Below, in pieces: positions 44,575 to 54,176 of a DNA stretch of 64,000 nucleotides (positions within the stretch are counted from its first letter, which is position 1; each line of letters starts with the position of its first letter). The notes under the pieces are model-generated. The model did no database searches and was not told where the DNA came from. It worked only from the letters and a program-made list of their open reading frames with translations. The stretch is from Flavobacteriaceae bacterium (GTDB lineage Bacteria > Bacteroidota > Bacteroidia > Flavobacteriales > Flavobacteriaceae). The stretch covers positions 1 to 64,000 of the forward strand of contig JAQXBT010000013.1 in NCBI GenBank assembly GCA_029252265.1, given 5' to 3'. Position numbers and translations under genes: made by a program.

Positions 44575-45468
44575 TTGCAAGCCATTACAGTCATACATTT
44601 TATTGTGAATCCTATCTCTGGAAAAGGAAAAAATAGCCTAGACACCGCAATGGTCTTAAGGATCTTTAATACAAAGAGGTTCAAAGTACAAATCTCGGAA
44701 ACCCTTAAACCATCCCACGCCATTGAGCTTTCCTTAGAATCGATTAAAAAAGGAGTTGATATTATTGTCGCTTGTGGAGGTGACGGGACGATAAACGAAG
44801 TTGCAGGATGTTTAATAGGTACCAGTGTTAAACTTGGTATTATCAAATTTGGATCTGGAAACGGTTTAGCAACCACCCTTAATATACCCAAAAATAGTGA
44901 AGATGCCTTAAGAGTGATTAAACAAGGCATCACTACTAAAATTGATGCAGGCGAAATAAACAATCATTATTTTTTCAGCAACTCTGGAATTGGTTTCGAC
45001 GCCAACGTTATAAATAATTATTCAAACACAAAAAAAAGACAATTAGTCTCCTATTTGAAGGCATCACTTTCCACGTTTTTTTCTAAACCACCACCCCTTT
45101 CAGTCGAAATTGCTATTAACTCCGAACGTTTTTCGTTAAAACCCTTTATGGTATTTGTTTCAAATTCTAATGAGATGGGGTATGACATCTCGCTAACACC
45201 AAAAGCATCTATTCAAGATGGCATGCTTGATGTTATTATTGTGGAGACCCTCAACAAATTAGAAATTATTCATTTTGCTTTTTTACTACTAATAAAAAAA
45301 CCGCAAAAATTCAAAAAAGCACACTATTTTCTAACTAAGAACATAGAAATAACCAATCTTCTAAGTGGAAGCGTTTTAACCCAAATCGATGGAGAATCAA
45401 GGCAAATTGATTCCAACACACTTAAGATCAGTATTAAAAAAGAGGCACTTTCAGTTATTATTCCTTAG
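44575..45468 (+). CDS. Diacylglycerol kinase family lipid kinase (YegS/DgkB-like)
   Basis: A 297-residue lipid kinase. HFIVNPISGKGKN near the N-terminus and VACGGDGTINEVAGCL are the nucleotide-binding motifs of the DAGK catalytic fold; FGSGNGLATTLNIP is the third. It phosphorylates a lipid such as diacylglycerol. The start appears to be TTG (LQAITVIHFIVNP) behind an A/G-rich run (AAAGAAAAAAGAAAG); no better ATG lies upstream in frame. It is convergent with folB, stops 2 nt apart. Confidence 0.9.
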   Translation: MQAITVIHFIVNPISGKGKNSLDTAMVLRIFNTKRFKVQISETLKPSHAIELSLESIKKGVDIIVACGGDGTINEVAGCLIGTSVKLGIIKFGSGNGLATTLNIPKNSEDALRVIKQGITTKIDAGEINNHYFFSNSGIGFDANVINNYSNTKKRQLVSYLKASLSTFFSKPPPLSVEIAINSERFSLKPFMVFVSNSNEMGYDISLTPKASIQDGMLDVIIVETLNKLEIIHFAFLLLIKKPQKFKKAHYFLTKNIEITNLLSGSVLTQIDGESRQIDSNTLKISIKKEALSVIIP

Positions 45469-45470
45469 AG

Positions 45471-45830
45471 TTAAACCCGATTTTCGCTTAATACAATTGT
45501 TACTTTTTCGACATCTCCACCTAAAGGCGGATTAATTTTTGACACCGAAACAGTCGTGGCGGTTACCGTGGGGCATTTATCAAAGATTTGGAGGATGATT
45601 CGTTTTGCAACAGCCTCCAACAGCTTCGCTGGAACGCTCATCTCTTTAACCACAATCGCATTTAATGTGACATAGTCAACCGTATCGTTTAAAGCGTCTG
45701 TCATAGACGATTTTTCTAAATCAGCATTAACACTTACATCTACTCTGTAGTCACTCCCAATCGTTGTTTCCTCGCTCATACACCCATGATACGCATACAC
45801 CCGAATGTTTTCAACCTTAATTACTCCCAT
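45471..45830 (-). CDS. folB: Dihydroneopterin aldolase
   Basis: A 119-residue folate-pathway enzyme that splits dihydroneopterin to 6-hydroxymethyl-dihydropterin and glycolaldehyde. IRVYAYHGCMSEETTIGSDYRVDV is the N-terminal signature (Tyr-His-Gly with catalytic region), LLEAVAKRI contains the conserved Glu, and VSVSKINPP the C-terminal strand. It is divergent from glnS. Confidence 0.95.
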   Translation of the reverse strand: MGVIKVENIRVYAYHGCMSEETTIGSDYRVDVSVNADLEKSSMTDALNDTVDYVTLNAIVVKEMSVPAKLLEAVAKRIILQIFDKCPTVTATTVSVSKINPPLGGDVEKVTIVLSENRV

Positions 45831-45899
45831 TTTATAGTTTTTTATTTTGTTAAAAATAATAATTATACCGAAGATATATCTATAAACTTTTTATTTGAT

Positions 45900-45907
45900 T
45901 AATTTTG
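45900..45907 (+). promoter_or_regulatory. Bacteroidota -7 box (TAATTTTG) of glnS
   Basis: TAATTTTG matches TAnnTTTG and would place the transcript start near 45912, exactly where the ORF track proposes a GTG start. This supports the downstream ATG at 45939 as the real start. Confidence 0.5.
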
Positions 45908-45938
45908 CTACGTGTTTATTCAAGAAATACATAGCATT

Positions 45939-47972
45939 ATGTCAGATACCCACAAACCGCTCAACTTTTTAGAGCAAATAGTAGAAGAAGATTTAAAGAA
46001 CGGCTTGCCACAAAACAAACTCCGCTTTCGATTTCCCCCAGAACCGAATGGCTATCTCCATATTGGACATACAAAAGCGATTGGTATTAGTTTTGGTTTA
46101 GGTGAAACTTATAACGCACCAGTAAATTTGCGTTTTGATGATACGAACCCTACAAAGGAAGATCAGGAATATGTAGATGCAATCAAAGAAGACATCTCTT
46201 GGTTAGGATATCAATGGGACAAAGAACTATATTCCTCAGACTATTTTGAGCAATTATACATTTGGGCGTTAGAAATGATAAAAGACGGCAAAGCGTATGT
46301 AGACTCCCAATCAAGTGAAGCCATGGCTGTTCAAAAAGGAACGCCGACGCAACCGGGAGTAGATAGCCCATTTAGAAACCGATCTGTAGAAGAAAATTTA
46401 GCCCTTTTCAATCAAATGAAAAACGGCAAATTTAAGGCAGGTACACATGTTTTAAGAGCTAAAATAGACATGAAGCATGTGAATATGTTGATGCGCGACC
46501 CGTTAATGTATCGCATCTTACATGCGGACCACCACCGAACCGGATCGACCTGGTGTATTTATCCAATGTATGACTGGACTCATGGCGAGAGTGATTATTT
46601 AGAACAGGTCTCACACTCCTTATGTTCCTTAGAGTTTAAGCCCCACAGAGATTTATATGATTGGTTTAAAACCATTGTCTCTAAATATACAACGAAAGAA
46701 TCCCTACCCTTAATTCCAAAACAACGCGAATTTGCACGTCTAAACTTAAGCTATACCGTTATGAGTAAGCGAAAGTTATTAAAATTAGTGGAAGACAAAA
46801 TTGTGAGCGGCTGGGACGACCCTCGAATGCCAACAATTTCTGGACTTAGACGTCGAGGTTATACCCCTACTTCGATTCGCAAGTTTGTAGACACGGTTGG
46901 TGTCGCTAAGCGAGATAATATAATAGACGTCTCTCTTTTAGAGTTTTGTGTTCGAGAAGACCTCAACAAAAAAGCCGCCCGGATTATGGCTGTTTTAGAT
47001 CCTGTAAAACTTGTGGTTAAAAATTATCCAAAAGAAAAAGAGGAGTGGTTAGACGCTGAAAACAATCCAGAAGATGAAAGTAGCGGTTCGCGAACCGTTC
47101 CGTTTTCTAAAGACCTTTACATAGAACGCGATGATTTTAAAGAAGAAGCTAATAGTAAGTATTTTAGACTCTCACTCGGGAAAGAAGTACGACTCAAAAA
47201 TGCTTTTATTATCAAAGCAGAAAGTGTCGTTAAAGATGCTAGTGGGAAAATTTTAGAAATTCACTGTAGTTATGACCCAAAAAGTTTAAGCGGTAGCGGA
47301 ACTCCCGAAAGCCTTCGAAAAGTAAAGGGAACTTTGCATTGGGTTTCTAGAGCGCACGCCATTGAAGCAGAAGTTAGAGAATATGACCGCTTGTTTGTAC
47401 ACGCAGAACCGGACAATCAAACAGAAAACTTTTTGAAATTTGTAAATCCAAAATCATTAAATGTCAGAAAAGCGTTCATTGAGCCACACATTAAAAAGGC
47501 AAGTGTAGGTGAACAATTTCAATTTCAACGCATCGGATATTTCAATCTAGATAAAGATACAAGTGAGCACAACTTAGTGTTCAATAAAACAGTTGGATTA
47601 CGAGATACTTGGGTAAAACAAGCACCTAAACAAACGCTTAACCAGTCTAAATCAAGTGCATCACAACAATCTCAAAGAAAACCGATTGACGTTATTAAAC
47701 AACTTGGAAAAAAATACACGAACCTTCCTCAAGAAAAGCAGCTCAAAGTCAAAACGGAGATTCAAGCTTTAGCTAAAGACGTCTCTTATGAAGATTTAGA
47801 ACCGTTATTTAATACCGCCGCCAAAAAAGTGGGGACACGCATCGCTACCGTCATCACTCTAAATGAATTATTAAAAAACGGTTTAAAACGCAGCGAACAA
47901 ATCGATATTTTTGTAGCAACCGCTAAATCGGATGATCACCCTTTGTTAAACGAGGAAGCAAGCCGTATTTAA
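45939..47972 (+). CDS. glnS: Glutaminyl-tRNA synthetase with C-terminal extension
   Basis: A class I synthetase of about 677 residues from the ATG at 45939 (MSDTHKPLNFLEQIV); the track's GTG start nine codons upstream coincides with the promoter. FPPEPNGYLHIGHTKAI has the HIGH motif and VMSKRKLLKLV the KMSKS motif; the beta-barrel anticodon-binding part ends near GYFNLDKDTSEHNLVFNKTVGLRDTW. About 110 further residues follow, a Ser/Gln-rich linker and a helical block (KPIDVIKQLGKKYTNLPQEKQ...), not found in E. coli GlnRS. A YqeY/GatB-like tRNA-binding tail, as in Deinococcus GlnRS, is possible but I cannot confirm it. Confidence 0.95.
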   Translation: MSDTHKPLNFLEQIVEEDLKNGLPQNKLRFRFPPEPNGYLHIGHTKAIGISFGLGETYNAPVNLRFDDTNPTKEDQEYVDAIKEDISWLGYQWDKELYSSDYFEQLYIWALEMIKDGKAYVDSQSSEAMAVQKGTPTQPGVDSPFRNRSVEENLALFNQMKNGKFKAGTHVLRAKIDMKHVNMLMRDPLMYRILHADHHRTGSTWCIYPMYDWTHGESDYLEQVSHSLCSLEFKPHRDLYDWFKTIVSKYTTKESLPLIPKQREFARLNLSYTVMSKRKLLKLVEDKIVSGWDDPRMPTISGLRRRGYTPTSIRKFVDTVGVAKRDNIIDVSLLEFCVREDLNKKAARIMAVLDPVKLVVKNYPKEKEEWLDAENNPEDESSGSRTVPFSKDLYIERDDFKEEANSKYFRLSLGKEVRLKNAFIIKAESVVKDASGKILEIHCSYDPKSLSGSGTPESLRKVKGTLHWVSRAHAIEAEVREYDRLFVHAEPDNQTENFLKFVNPKSLNVRKAFIEPHIKKASVGEQFQFQRIGYFNLDKDTSEHNLVFNKTVGLRDTWVKQAPKQTLNQSKSSASQQSQRKPIDVIKQLGKKYTNLPQEKQLKVKTEIQALAKDVSYEDLEPLFNTAAKKVGTRIATVITLNELLKNGLKRSEQIDIFVATAKSDDHPLLNEEASRI

Positions 47973-47973
47973 G

Positions 47974-48897
47974 TTATTTTTTTAATTTTTTAGGACCGTT
48001 TTTCATCGCCTCTCCTATCTGATTACTTGCGGTAAAACTAGCCACCATGTCGTTTAGCATTGTACTGCCTGCCTGCGGTGAATTAGGCAATAGAATAAGA
48101 TTACTATTTGTTTCTTGCCCAATAGATTGAAGGGTATCGTAGTGTTGTGTTACTACAATTAATGCCGAAGCTTCTTGAGAGTTAATCCCCACCTTATTTA
48201 GCACCTCTACAGACTCTTCAAGGCCACGAGCAATTTCACGACGTTGATCGGCAATACCTTGCCCTTGTAGGCGTTTACTTTCTGCTTCAGCCTTCGCTTT
48301 TTCTACGATCAGAATTCGTGCGGCATCTCCTTCAAATTGTGCAGCAATTTTTTCGCGTTCAGAGGCATTAATTCGGTTCATTGCCTCTTTAACTTGGGCG
48401 TCTGGATCTATATCTGTTACCAAGGTTTTTATGATGTCATATCCATAATCCATCATGGCCTGGTTTAACTCCGACTTGACAGCAATAGCAATATCATCTT
48501 TTTTAACAAAAACATCATCAAGCTTCATTTTTGGAACTTCAGCTCGTACTACATCAAACACATACGAGGTGATCTGATCGTGAGGATAGTCTAACTTATA
48601 AAAGGCATCATACACCTTGTCTTTAATCACTTTAAATTGAACAGATACTTTTAAACGAACAAAAACATCATCCAGTGTTTTAGTTTCAATTAAGACATCT
48701 AACTGTTGGATTTTTAAACTTAAACGACCCGAAATACGATCGATTAAAGGAATTTTGAAATGAAGTCCAGACTGACGAATGCTTTGAAATTTTCCAAATC
48801 GCTCAACAATAGCGGCAGTTTGTTGCTTGACTGTAAAAAGTGCAGCAAAAATAATAATTAATCCAAAAATAATAAAGGGTATTAAAAAAAACGACAT
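47974..48897 (-). CDS. SPFH/band 7 (stomatin-like) membrane protein
   Basis: A 307-residue protein with an N-terminal membrane helix (FFLIPFIIFGLIIIFAALF) and a band-7 domain (TAAIVERFGKFQSIRQSGLHFKIPLIDR ... LKIQQLDVLIETKTLDDVFV), then a coiled coil (REKIAAQFEGDAARILIVEKAKAEAESKRLQGQGIADQRREIARGL) for oligomerisation. It resembles the paraslipin/QmcA group. Family members form membrane microdomain scaffolds and often guard proteases. No NfeD partner is adjacent. It converges with glnS, stops 1 nt apart. Confidence 0.92.
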   Translation of the reverse strand: MSFFLIPFIIFGLIIIFAALFTVKQQTAAIVERFGKFQSIRQSGLHFKIPLIDRISGRLSLKIQQLDVLIETKTLDDVFVRLKVSVQFKVIKDKVYDAFYKLDYPHDQITSYVFDVVRAEVPKMKLDDVFVKKDDIAIAVKSELNQAMMDYGYDIIKTLVTDIDPDAQVKEAMNRINASEREKIAAQFEGDAARILIVEKAKAEAESKRLQGQGIADQRREIARGLEESVEVLNKVGINSQEASALIVVTQHYDTLQSIGQETNSNLILLPNSPQAGSTMLNDMVASFTASNQIGEAMKNGPKKLKK

Positions 48898-48980
48898 AGT
48901 AACAAGGTTTAAATTAGAGTTAGATATTTGTAATTTAGTATTTTATATTGAAAAAACGAAACGAACCAGACAAAAAAATA

Positions 48981-49892
48981 TTAACGACTTAGTTTTAACG
49001 AAACCACAGAGTTTTCTTTCAGCGCATTCGCATTTGTGAAACGAATAACCGTTCCGTTGAGGTCTGCTTCAATCAAATAAAAAGCTCCCTTATAAAAATT
49101 ATGCATGACAACTGCTTTGAGCAAACCGTCTTCTGTTAAATTAATTTCATGCGCATAATAGTAGTGACCATCAATAACGCTGTATTCACTAAAAAAGGCA
49201 GCGACAAGCGGATGCCTCGGATTTAAGAAGATATTCCTAGGAGTATCTGTCATTAAAATAGTGCCGTTATGTAGTACCATCATTTGGTCTGCAAAAGACA
49301 GAACATCATCTTTGTCATGAGTTGCCAACACACAGGCGATGTTATTTGTTTTTAAATACGCAAATAAATTACGTCTCAAAGATTGTTTTTTGAAGTTATC
49401 GATATGGCTAAATGGTTCATCTAGAAGAATTATTTCAGGACGTCTTGCAATTGCTCGTGCTAAGGCCACACGTTGCTTTTGACCCCCGCTTAAGAATTGT
49501 ATTTTAGTGTTTTCAAAGCCTTCTAATTCTACAACCTCAATGAGCTCTTTAACGCGTGCTTTTTTTTCGTCGAGATAAAAATTAGAGAGATGATCTCCAA
49601 TGTTTTCGGAGACACTGGTGTAGGGCATCAAATCAAATTCTTGCGCCACATATTTCATAAAATCATGCCCCACAACAAGTTTGTTTTTTGGACCTAAAAT
49701 AGGTTGATCTTTCCAAGATATTGATCCGTTATCAACATCCATTTGTCCAAAAATTAGTTTTAGTAGTGTACTTTTTCCAGAACCACTTTCTCCAACAATC
49801 GCCAAACAATCGCCACTTTCAACGACGGCAGAAACTGCCTTTAAAACGGTGCGTTTGTTGTAATTAAAAGAAACATTTTTTATTAAAAGCAT
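48981..49892 (-). CDS. ABC transporter ATP-binding protein (orphan)
   Basis: A 303-residue ATPase: Walker A GESGSGKST, Q-loop YVAQEFDLMPY, signature LSGGQKQRVALARA, Walker B IILLDEPFSHID and the switch His in ATHDKDD. After about residue 220 a 75-residue beta-rich tail (IDGHYYYAHEINLTEDGLLKAVVMHN...) resembles a TOBE-like regulatory domain. No permease or binding protein is near, so partner and substrate are unknown. It lies 7 nt downstream of asd and is probably cotranscribed. Confidence 0.88.
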   Translation of the reverse strand: MLLIKNVSFNYNKRTVLKAVSAVVESGDCLAIVGESGSGKSTLLKLIFGQMDVDNGSISWKDQPILGPKNKLVVGHDFMKYVAQEFDLMPYTSVSENIGDHLSNFYLDEKKARVKELIEVVELEGFENTKIQFLSGGQKQRVALARAIARRPEIILLDEPFSHIDNFKKQSLRRNLFAYLKTNNIACVLATHDKDDVLSFADQMMVLHNGTILMTDTPRNIFLNPRHPLVAAFFSEYSVIDGHYYYAHEINLTEDGLLKAVVMHNFYKGAFYLIEADLNGTVIRFTNANALKENSVVSLKLSR

Positions 49893-49899
49893 CTATTGA

Positions 49900-50886
49900 C
49901 TACAAAATATTTGCAACCAGATATTCTGCAATTTGAATTGCATTGGTAGCCGCCCCTTTACGTAAGTTGTCAGAAACAATCCACATATTTAAAGTATTTG
50001 GTTGGGTTTCATCTCTTCGAATACGACCTACAAAAACATCATCTTTTCCATGCGCATAAATTGGCATTGGATAGGTGTTTGTATCGGTGTTGTCTTGGAC
50101 GGTGACTCCACCAAATTGACTTAATATAGTGCGGACTTCAGTGAGATCAAAATCGTTTTCAAATTGCACATTTACAGATTCAGAATGACCACCTGCAGTT
50201 GGAATTCTAACGGCAGTCGCGGTAATTGAAAATGAACGATCATTTAATATTTTTTGTGGCTCTCTTGCTAATTTCATTTCTTCTTTAGTGTACCCGTTTT
50301 CAAGGAACACATCACAATGTGGTAAGGCATTTCGGCCTATTGGGTAAGGGTAGGCCATTTCGCCTTTAACTCCATTAATTTCGTTTTCTAATTGTTGAAC
50401 TGCTTTGACACCAGTTCCAGAAACAGATTGATATGTTGAAATAACGACACGTTTCATTTTATATTTATCGTGTAATGGCGATAGCGCCATGACTAATTGA
50501 ATTGTGGAGCAGTTTGGATTGGCGATAATTTTATCATCAACCGTCAGTTCAGAAGCATTAATTTCAGGAACAATTAGCTTTTTTGTGGGATCCATTCGCC
50601 AGGCAGAAGAATTGTCAATCACAATTGTTCCAGCATCCGCAAATTTTGGAGCCCATTCAAGAGAGGTGTCTCCACCAGCGGAAAAAATAGCAATATCAGC
50701 TTTCATTTCGACTGCTTTGGCCAGGCCAACAATGGTATAATCAACCCCTTTATACGCCACTTTTTTACCCACACTTCGTTCTGAAGCAACAGGAATAAGT
50801 TCTGTGATTGGAAATTGACGCTCTTCGAGTAATTTTAACATGACGGTTCCAACCATTCCGGTAGCACCTACAACTGCAATTTTCAT
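49900..50886 (-). CDS. asd: Aspartate-semialdehyde dehydrogenase
   Basis: A 328-residue enzyme reducing aspartyl phosphate to aspartate semialdehyde, the branch point to lysine/diaminopimelate, threonine and methionine. VGATGMVGTVMLKLL is the NADP-binding site, NPNCSTIQL carries the catalytic Cys, and RIPTAGGHSESVNVQFE includes the substrate-binding Arg and acid/base His. Length is normal. Confidence 0.97.
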   Translation of the reverse strand: MKIAVVGATGMVGTVMLKLLEERQFPITELIPVASERSVGKKVAYKGVDYTIVGLAKAVEMKADIAIFSAGGDTSLEWAPKFADAGTIVIDNSSAWRMDPTKKLIVPEINASELTVDDKIIANPNCSTIQLVMALSPLHDKYKMKRVVISTYQSVSGTGVKAVQQLENEINGVKGEMAYPYPIGRNALPHCDVFLENGYTKEEMKLAREPQKILNDRSFSITATAVRIPTAGGHSESVNVQFENDFDLTEVRTILSQFGGVTVQDNTDTNTYPMPIYAHGKDDVFVGRIRRDETQPNTLNMWIVSDNLRKGAATNAIQIAEYLVANIL

Positions 50887-50953
50887 TTTTTTTATCTTTA
50901 ATTAAGCCTGTAAAATTAATAAATAAACTGAAAACAACCTCTGTAAAACAAAA

Positions 50954-50979
50954 AAAGACGAACCTCTTGGTTCGTCTTT
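50954..50979. terminator. Intrinsic terminator downstream of mscL
   Basis: AAAGACGAACC and GGTTCGTCTTT form an 11-bp perfect stem with a TCTT loop, between mscL and asd. On the minus strand a T-rich run follows, so it ends the mscL transcript and insulates asd. Confidence 0.88.
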
Positions 50980-50999
50980 ATGAATCTCACTAAAAAAGG

Positions 51000-51401
51000 C
51001 TATTTTTTTAGCAAATCCCTAATGTCTGATAATAGCTCGTTGTCTGACGGACCAGTAGGGGCTGCTACGACAACCTCTTCATCTTTTTTAAATTTGTTAA
51101 CTCCTTTTACAAGAATGAACATAAAGAAAGCAACAATAATAAAGTCAATTGTGTGAGTTAAAAACTGCCCCCACAACAACGCAGACTCCCCTTCTAAAAC
51201 ACCCTGAGCATTTATACTGCCATCTGATAAAATGTATTTTAAATTTTTTAGATCCGTTTTAAATACCAATCCAACAAGTGGCGAAATAATTCCTCCTGTA
51301 AAGCTAGTAACGACTTCTTTGAAAGCTGCGCCCATCACAAAGCCAACTGCAATATCGATGAGGCTGCCTTTCATGGCAAATTCTTTAAATTCTTTGAACA
51401 T
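51000..51401 (-). CDS. mscL: Large-conductance mechanosensitive channel
   Basis: A 133-residue channel with the N-terminal amphipathic helix (MFKEFKEFAMKGSLIDIAVGFVMGAAF) leading into TM1, a periplasmic loop, TM2 (FIIVAFFMFILVKGVNKF) and a charged C-terminal helix. It opens under osmotic downshock to release solutes. Monocistronic, ended by a strong terminator. Confidence 0.96.
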   Translation of the reverse strand: MFKEFKEFAMKGSLIDIAVGFVMGAAFKEVVTSFTGGIISPLVGLVFKTDLKNLKYILSDGSINAQGVLEGESALLWGQFLTHTIDFIIVAFFMFILVKGVNKFKKDEEVVVAAPTGPSDNELLSDIRDLLKK

Positions 51402-51479
51402 AATTAAGTAGGTTTTGAGTTAATAATCAAACTAAATTAATAAAAAAAAAGTTGTAAAAGAGTTTTTTTTGAGTTTTAA

Positions 51480-52589
51480 CTAAGTTGTTACGATCTTACG
51501 TTTTACTCGTTGTGAGATTCCTGTGATGAGTTCGTAAGAAATTGTACTGGCATTCGTGGCGGCTTTTTCTGCAGAATGGCTCGCATCAAAAAACACGACT
51601 TCATCCCCCTCTTTACAATCGATATTACTGACGTCGACCATAATCATATCCATACATACATTTCCTACAATAGGTGCTTTTTTTCCGTGAATCATTACAA
51701 ACCCAACGCCATTTCCAAAGTGACGTCCTATTCCGTCAGCATGACCAATAGGAAGTGTAGCGGTTTCAATATCAGAGATACTTTTAAAAGCCCGATTATA
51801 TCCAACACTTGCGCCTTTTTTTATTTGGTGAATTTGCGTAATAATAGATTTTAAGCAAGCGACAGGAATTAAGTTTTTAGTTTCTTTTTCAGAGTTTCCA
51901 AATCCATATAAACCAATTCCACATCGGACCATATCAAAATGAGCTTCTGGATAATTTAGCACTCCCGAAGTATTACACAAGTGTTTGATAATGGGATAGC
52001 CCAAGCCATTAATAAAGGTCTCGGAAAGCGATTTATAGAGATTAATTTGAGCAAGTGTAAACTCTTGTTCTTCAAAATCTTCACTTGCTGCTAAATGTGA
52101 AAACACAGATTTTACTTTTAGGGACGAAGATTCCTTTAAAGATTCTAAAACCAAACCAAGTTCTTCCGGTTCAAATCCTAAGCGATTCAAGCCGGTATTA
52201 AACTTTATATGTATTGGATAGTTGTTTTGATTTAGATTTTTTGCAACGCACTCAAATTCCTTTAATATTTTTAAGCTGTATATACTTGGCTCTAAACAGT
52301 GCTCAATTGCTAAGCCTAGATTTTTAACCAGGGGATGAAGCACTAAAATAGGTTTTGTGACTCCGGCTTTTCTAAGTGCAACGCCTTCAGCGACATAAGC
52401 AACTGCAAAATAGTCCACCCCAAGTTGTTGTAAATAATTAGAAACAACGTCTGCATCACTTCCGTATGCAAAAGCTTTAACGACTGCTAAAAAAAGGGTG
52501 TCAGTATTTAATTTTGCTTTTAAAACTTCAAAATTGTGTTTTAAAGCAGGGAGATTAATTTCTAAAGTTGTTTCGAACACTTTAGGCAT
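51480..52589 (-). CDS. alr: Alanine racemase
   Basis: A 369-residue fold-type III PLP enzyme that makes D-alanine for peptidoglycan. [12 protein letters not shown] holds the PLP Lys at about residue 39 (usually VKANAYGHG), RLGFEPEE and [10 protein letters not shown] are barrel motifs, VGYNRAF carries the second catalytic Tyr and [11 protein letters not shown] the C-terminal domain signature. It overlaps tdk by 8 bp, an uncommon pairing that suggests one transcript. Confidence 0.96.
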   Translation of the reverse strand: MPKVFETTLEINLPALKHNFEVLKAKLNTDTLFLAVVKAFAYGSDADVVSNYLQQLGVDYFAVAYVAEGVALRKAGVTKPILVLHPLVKNLGLAIEHCLEPSIYSLKILKEFECVAKNLNQNNYPIHIKFNTGLNRLGFEPEELGLVLESLKESSSLKVKSVFSHLAASEDFEEQEFTLAQINLYKSLSETFINGLGYPIIKHLCNTSGVLNYPEAHFDMVRCGIGLYGFGNSEKETKNLIPVACLKSIITQIHQIKKGASVGYNRAFKSISDIETATLPIGHADGIGRHFGNGVGFVMIHGKKAPIVGNVCMDMIMVDVSNIDCKEGDEVVFFDASHSAEKAATNASTISYELITGISQRVKRKIVTT

Positions 52590-53223
52590 TTGATTTCTTT
52601 TTATTGACTTCTATTGGGCTAACCACATCCATATCACTCAATTTATCTTTGGTGATGGCCTTGTAATAGGCCGATCGACTAAGTGGCTCATACTCGTCGA
52701 CTTCTCCTAAAAGAACTAGGCTGTCATTTTTAGATTTTCGATGGCTGTATTGGGCTAAATTTCCTGTATGTGTACACACGGCGTGAACCTTGGTAACGTA
52801 TTCGGCGGTTGCCATTAGATTTGGCATGGGCCCAAAAGGATTCCCTTTAAAGTCCATATCAAGTCCTGCTACAATCACACGAACGCCTTTATTGGCGAGA
52901 TCATTACAAACATTTACAATCTCATCATCAAAAAACTGCGCCTCATCAATTCCAACAACCTCACATCCATCTGCTAAAAGAGGGATGTTAGAAGCGGACG
53001 GTACAGGAGTTGAGCGAATTTCGTTTGCATCATGAGAAACGACCATTTCGTCATCATACCGAACATCAATAGCAGGTTTAAAAATCTCTACTTTTTGTTT
53101 TGCAAATTGTGCACGTTTCAACCGTCGAATCAACTCTTCTGTTTTTCCAGAAAACATAGATCCGCAGATCACTTCGATCCAACCAAATTGTTCTTTAGGG
53201 TTTACTGTATTTTCGAGAAACAT
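52582..53223 (-). CDS. tdk: Thymidine kinase (type II)
   Basis: A 213-residue salvage enzyme. [22 protein letters not shown] is the P-loop, [14 protein letters not shown] the Walker B region with catalytic Glu, and [16 protein letters not shown] the lasso/zinc part. Only one Cys of the usual CxxC pair is present there, so zinc binding may be altered. It is the first gene of tdk-alr. Confidence 0.96.
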   Translation of the reverse strand: MFLENTVNPKEQFGWIEVICGSMFSGKTEELIRRLKRAQFAKQKVEIFKPAIDVRYDDEMVVSHDANEIRSTPVPSASNIPLLADGCEVVGIDEAQFFDDEIVNVCNDLANKGVRVIVAGLDMDFKGNPFGPMPNLMATAEYVTKVHAVCTHTGNLAQYSHRKSKNDSLVLLGEVDEYEPLSRSAYYKAITKDKLSDMDVVSPIEVNKKKSNA

Positions 53224-53381
53224 TTTGTAATTTTAACACCAAACGAAATTTATATTCGTTTTTTATAAAGGTCACGTAAATTTATTAAAAATCAAAAGTA
53301 TAAATTTAAAAGTTAAAAAAAGACATTATTATAAAGTTTGCAGTCGCCATTAAATGGACATCAATTAATTAACAATACACA

Positions 53382-54110
53382 ATGAAAAAGCAATTAGAGT
53401 CGGAATTAGTCAGTATCGCTCATAGAATTCTTAAACTTACAGGGAGAGAAGATCTTAATAAAATGCAAACCGAAATAGCGTTGCTTTATCAAAAAATAAC
53501 GGTTTTGAGGTTTTTAGAAAGTAATAATGACGGACAAATTCCAGAGACATCTGGAATGGATGCCTCTTTCTTTGATTCGCTTGACGGTGCTTTCAACAAT
53601 ACTGTGACGGACGCCGTAGAAGTGGAAGACAAAACGTTTGTAAATATAGACACCGAAGATACCGAGGCAATTATGGAACCTGCGATCGAAAAAATTAAAG
53701 ATATCGTCGCTCAAATGCCTGAAGAAACTTTAGAGGTTGACTCAATGCTAGCCGCGATAAACCCACCAACCGAAGCTATTGAACACGACCTAAATGAGCT
53801 TTCGCCAAGCTACGCTGAGCTTCCAATTTTTGAAGCAGTTCCGGAGTCTTCACAAACGTCTTTAAACGATCAGTTAAAAACACAAGGATTTCAAGTGGGA
53901 TTGAACGACCGTCTCGCCTTTGTGAAAAATTTATTCGAAAACAGTAATGAAGATTATGACCGTGTTTTATCACAACTGAGCACTTTAGGATCATTTGAAG
54001 AAGCAACGAATTTGTTAAATATGATTATTAAACCGGATTACAATAACTGGGAAGGCCAAGAGGATATTGAAACACGCTTTTTAGAAATTATAGAAAATAA
54101 ATTTAAGTAA
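53382..54110 (+). CDS. Conserved Bacteroidota protein of unknown function, acidic
   Basis: A 242-residue cytoplasmic protein without signal or membrane segment. The N-terminal 50 residues form a helix (SIAHRILKLTGREDLNKMQTEIALLYQKITVLRFLES), the middle 110 are acidic and probably disordered, and the C-terminal 65 (LNDRLAFVKNLFENSNEDYDRVLSQLSTLGSFEEATNLLNMIIKPDYNNWEG) are the part I recall as conserved across the phylum. Two structured ends joined by a loose linker suggest an adaptor, but no function is known. It is 66 nt upstream of gpsA. Confidence 0.8.
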   Translation: MKKQLESELVSIAHRILKLTGREDLNKMQTEIALLYQKITVLRFLESNNDGQIPETSGMDASFFDSLDGAFNNTVTDAVEVEDKTFVNIDTEDTEAIMEPAIEKIKDIVAQMPEETLEVDSMLAAINPPTEAIEHDLNELSPSYAELPIFEAVPESSQTSLNDQLKTQGFQVGLNDRLAFVKNLFENSNEDYDRVLSQLSTLGSFEEATNLLNMIIKPDYNNWEGQEDIETRFLEIIENKFK

Positions 54111-54148
54111 GCCGGATGGCTTCCACGTGATGAACGTATTATTTTCAG

Positions 54149-54156
54149 TACTTTTG
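54149..54156 (+). promoter_or_regulatory. Bacteroidota -7 box (TACTTTTG) of gpsA
   Basis: TACTTTTG fits TAnnTTTG and lies 20 nt before the gpsA ATG in the 66-bp gap. The -33 element is not clear. Confidence 0.4.
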
Positions 54157-54176
54157 AACCGCAAAACAAAATTTAA

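Noticed and set aside
44511-44963. 150-codon minus-strand ORF
   Set aside because: It is antisense to the lipid kinase gene, whose GGDGTINEV motif fixes the true frame.
54123-54134. CCACGTGATGAACG as a third parS site
   Set aside because: Only the central CACGTG is present; the flanking arms are not inverted repeats.
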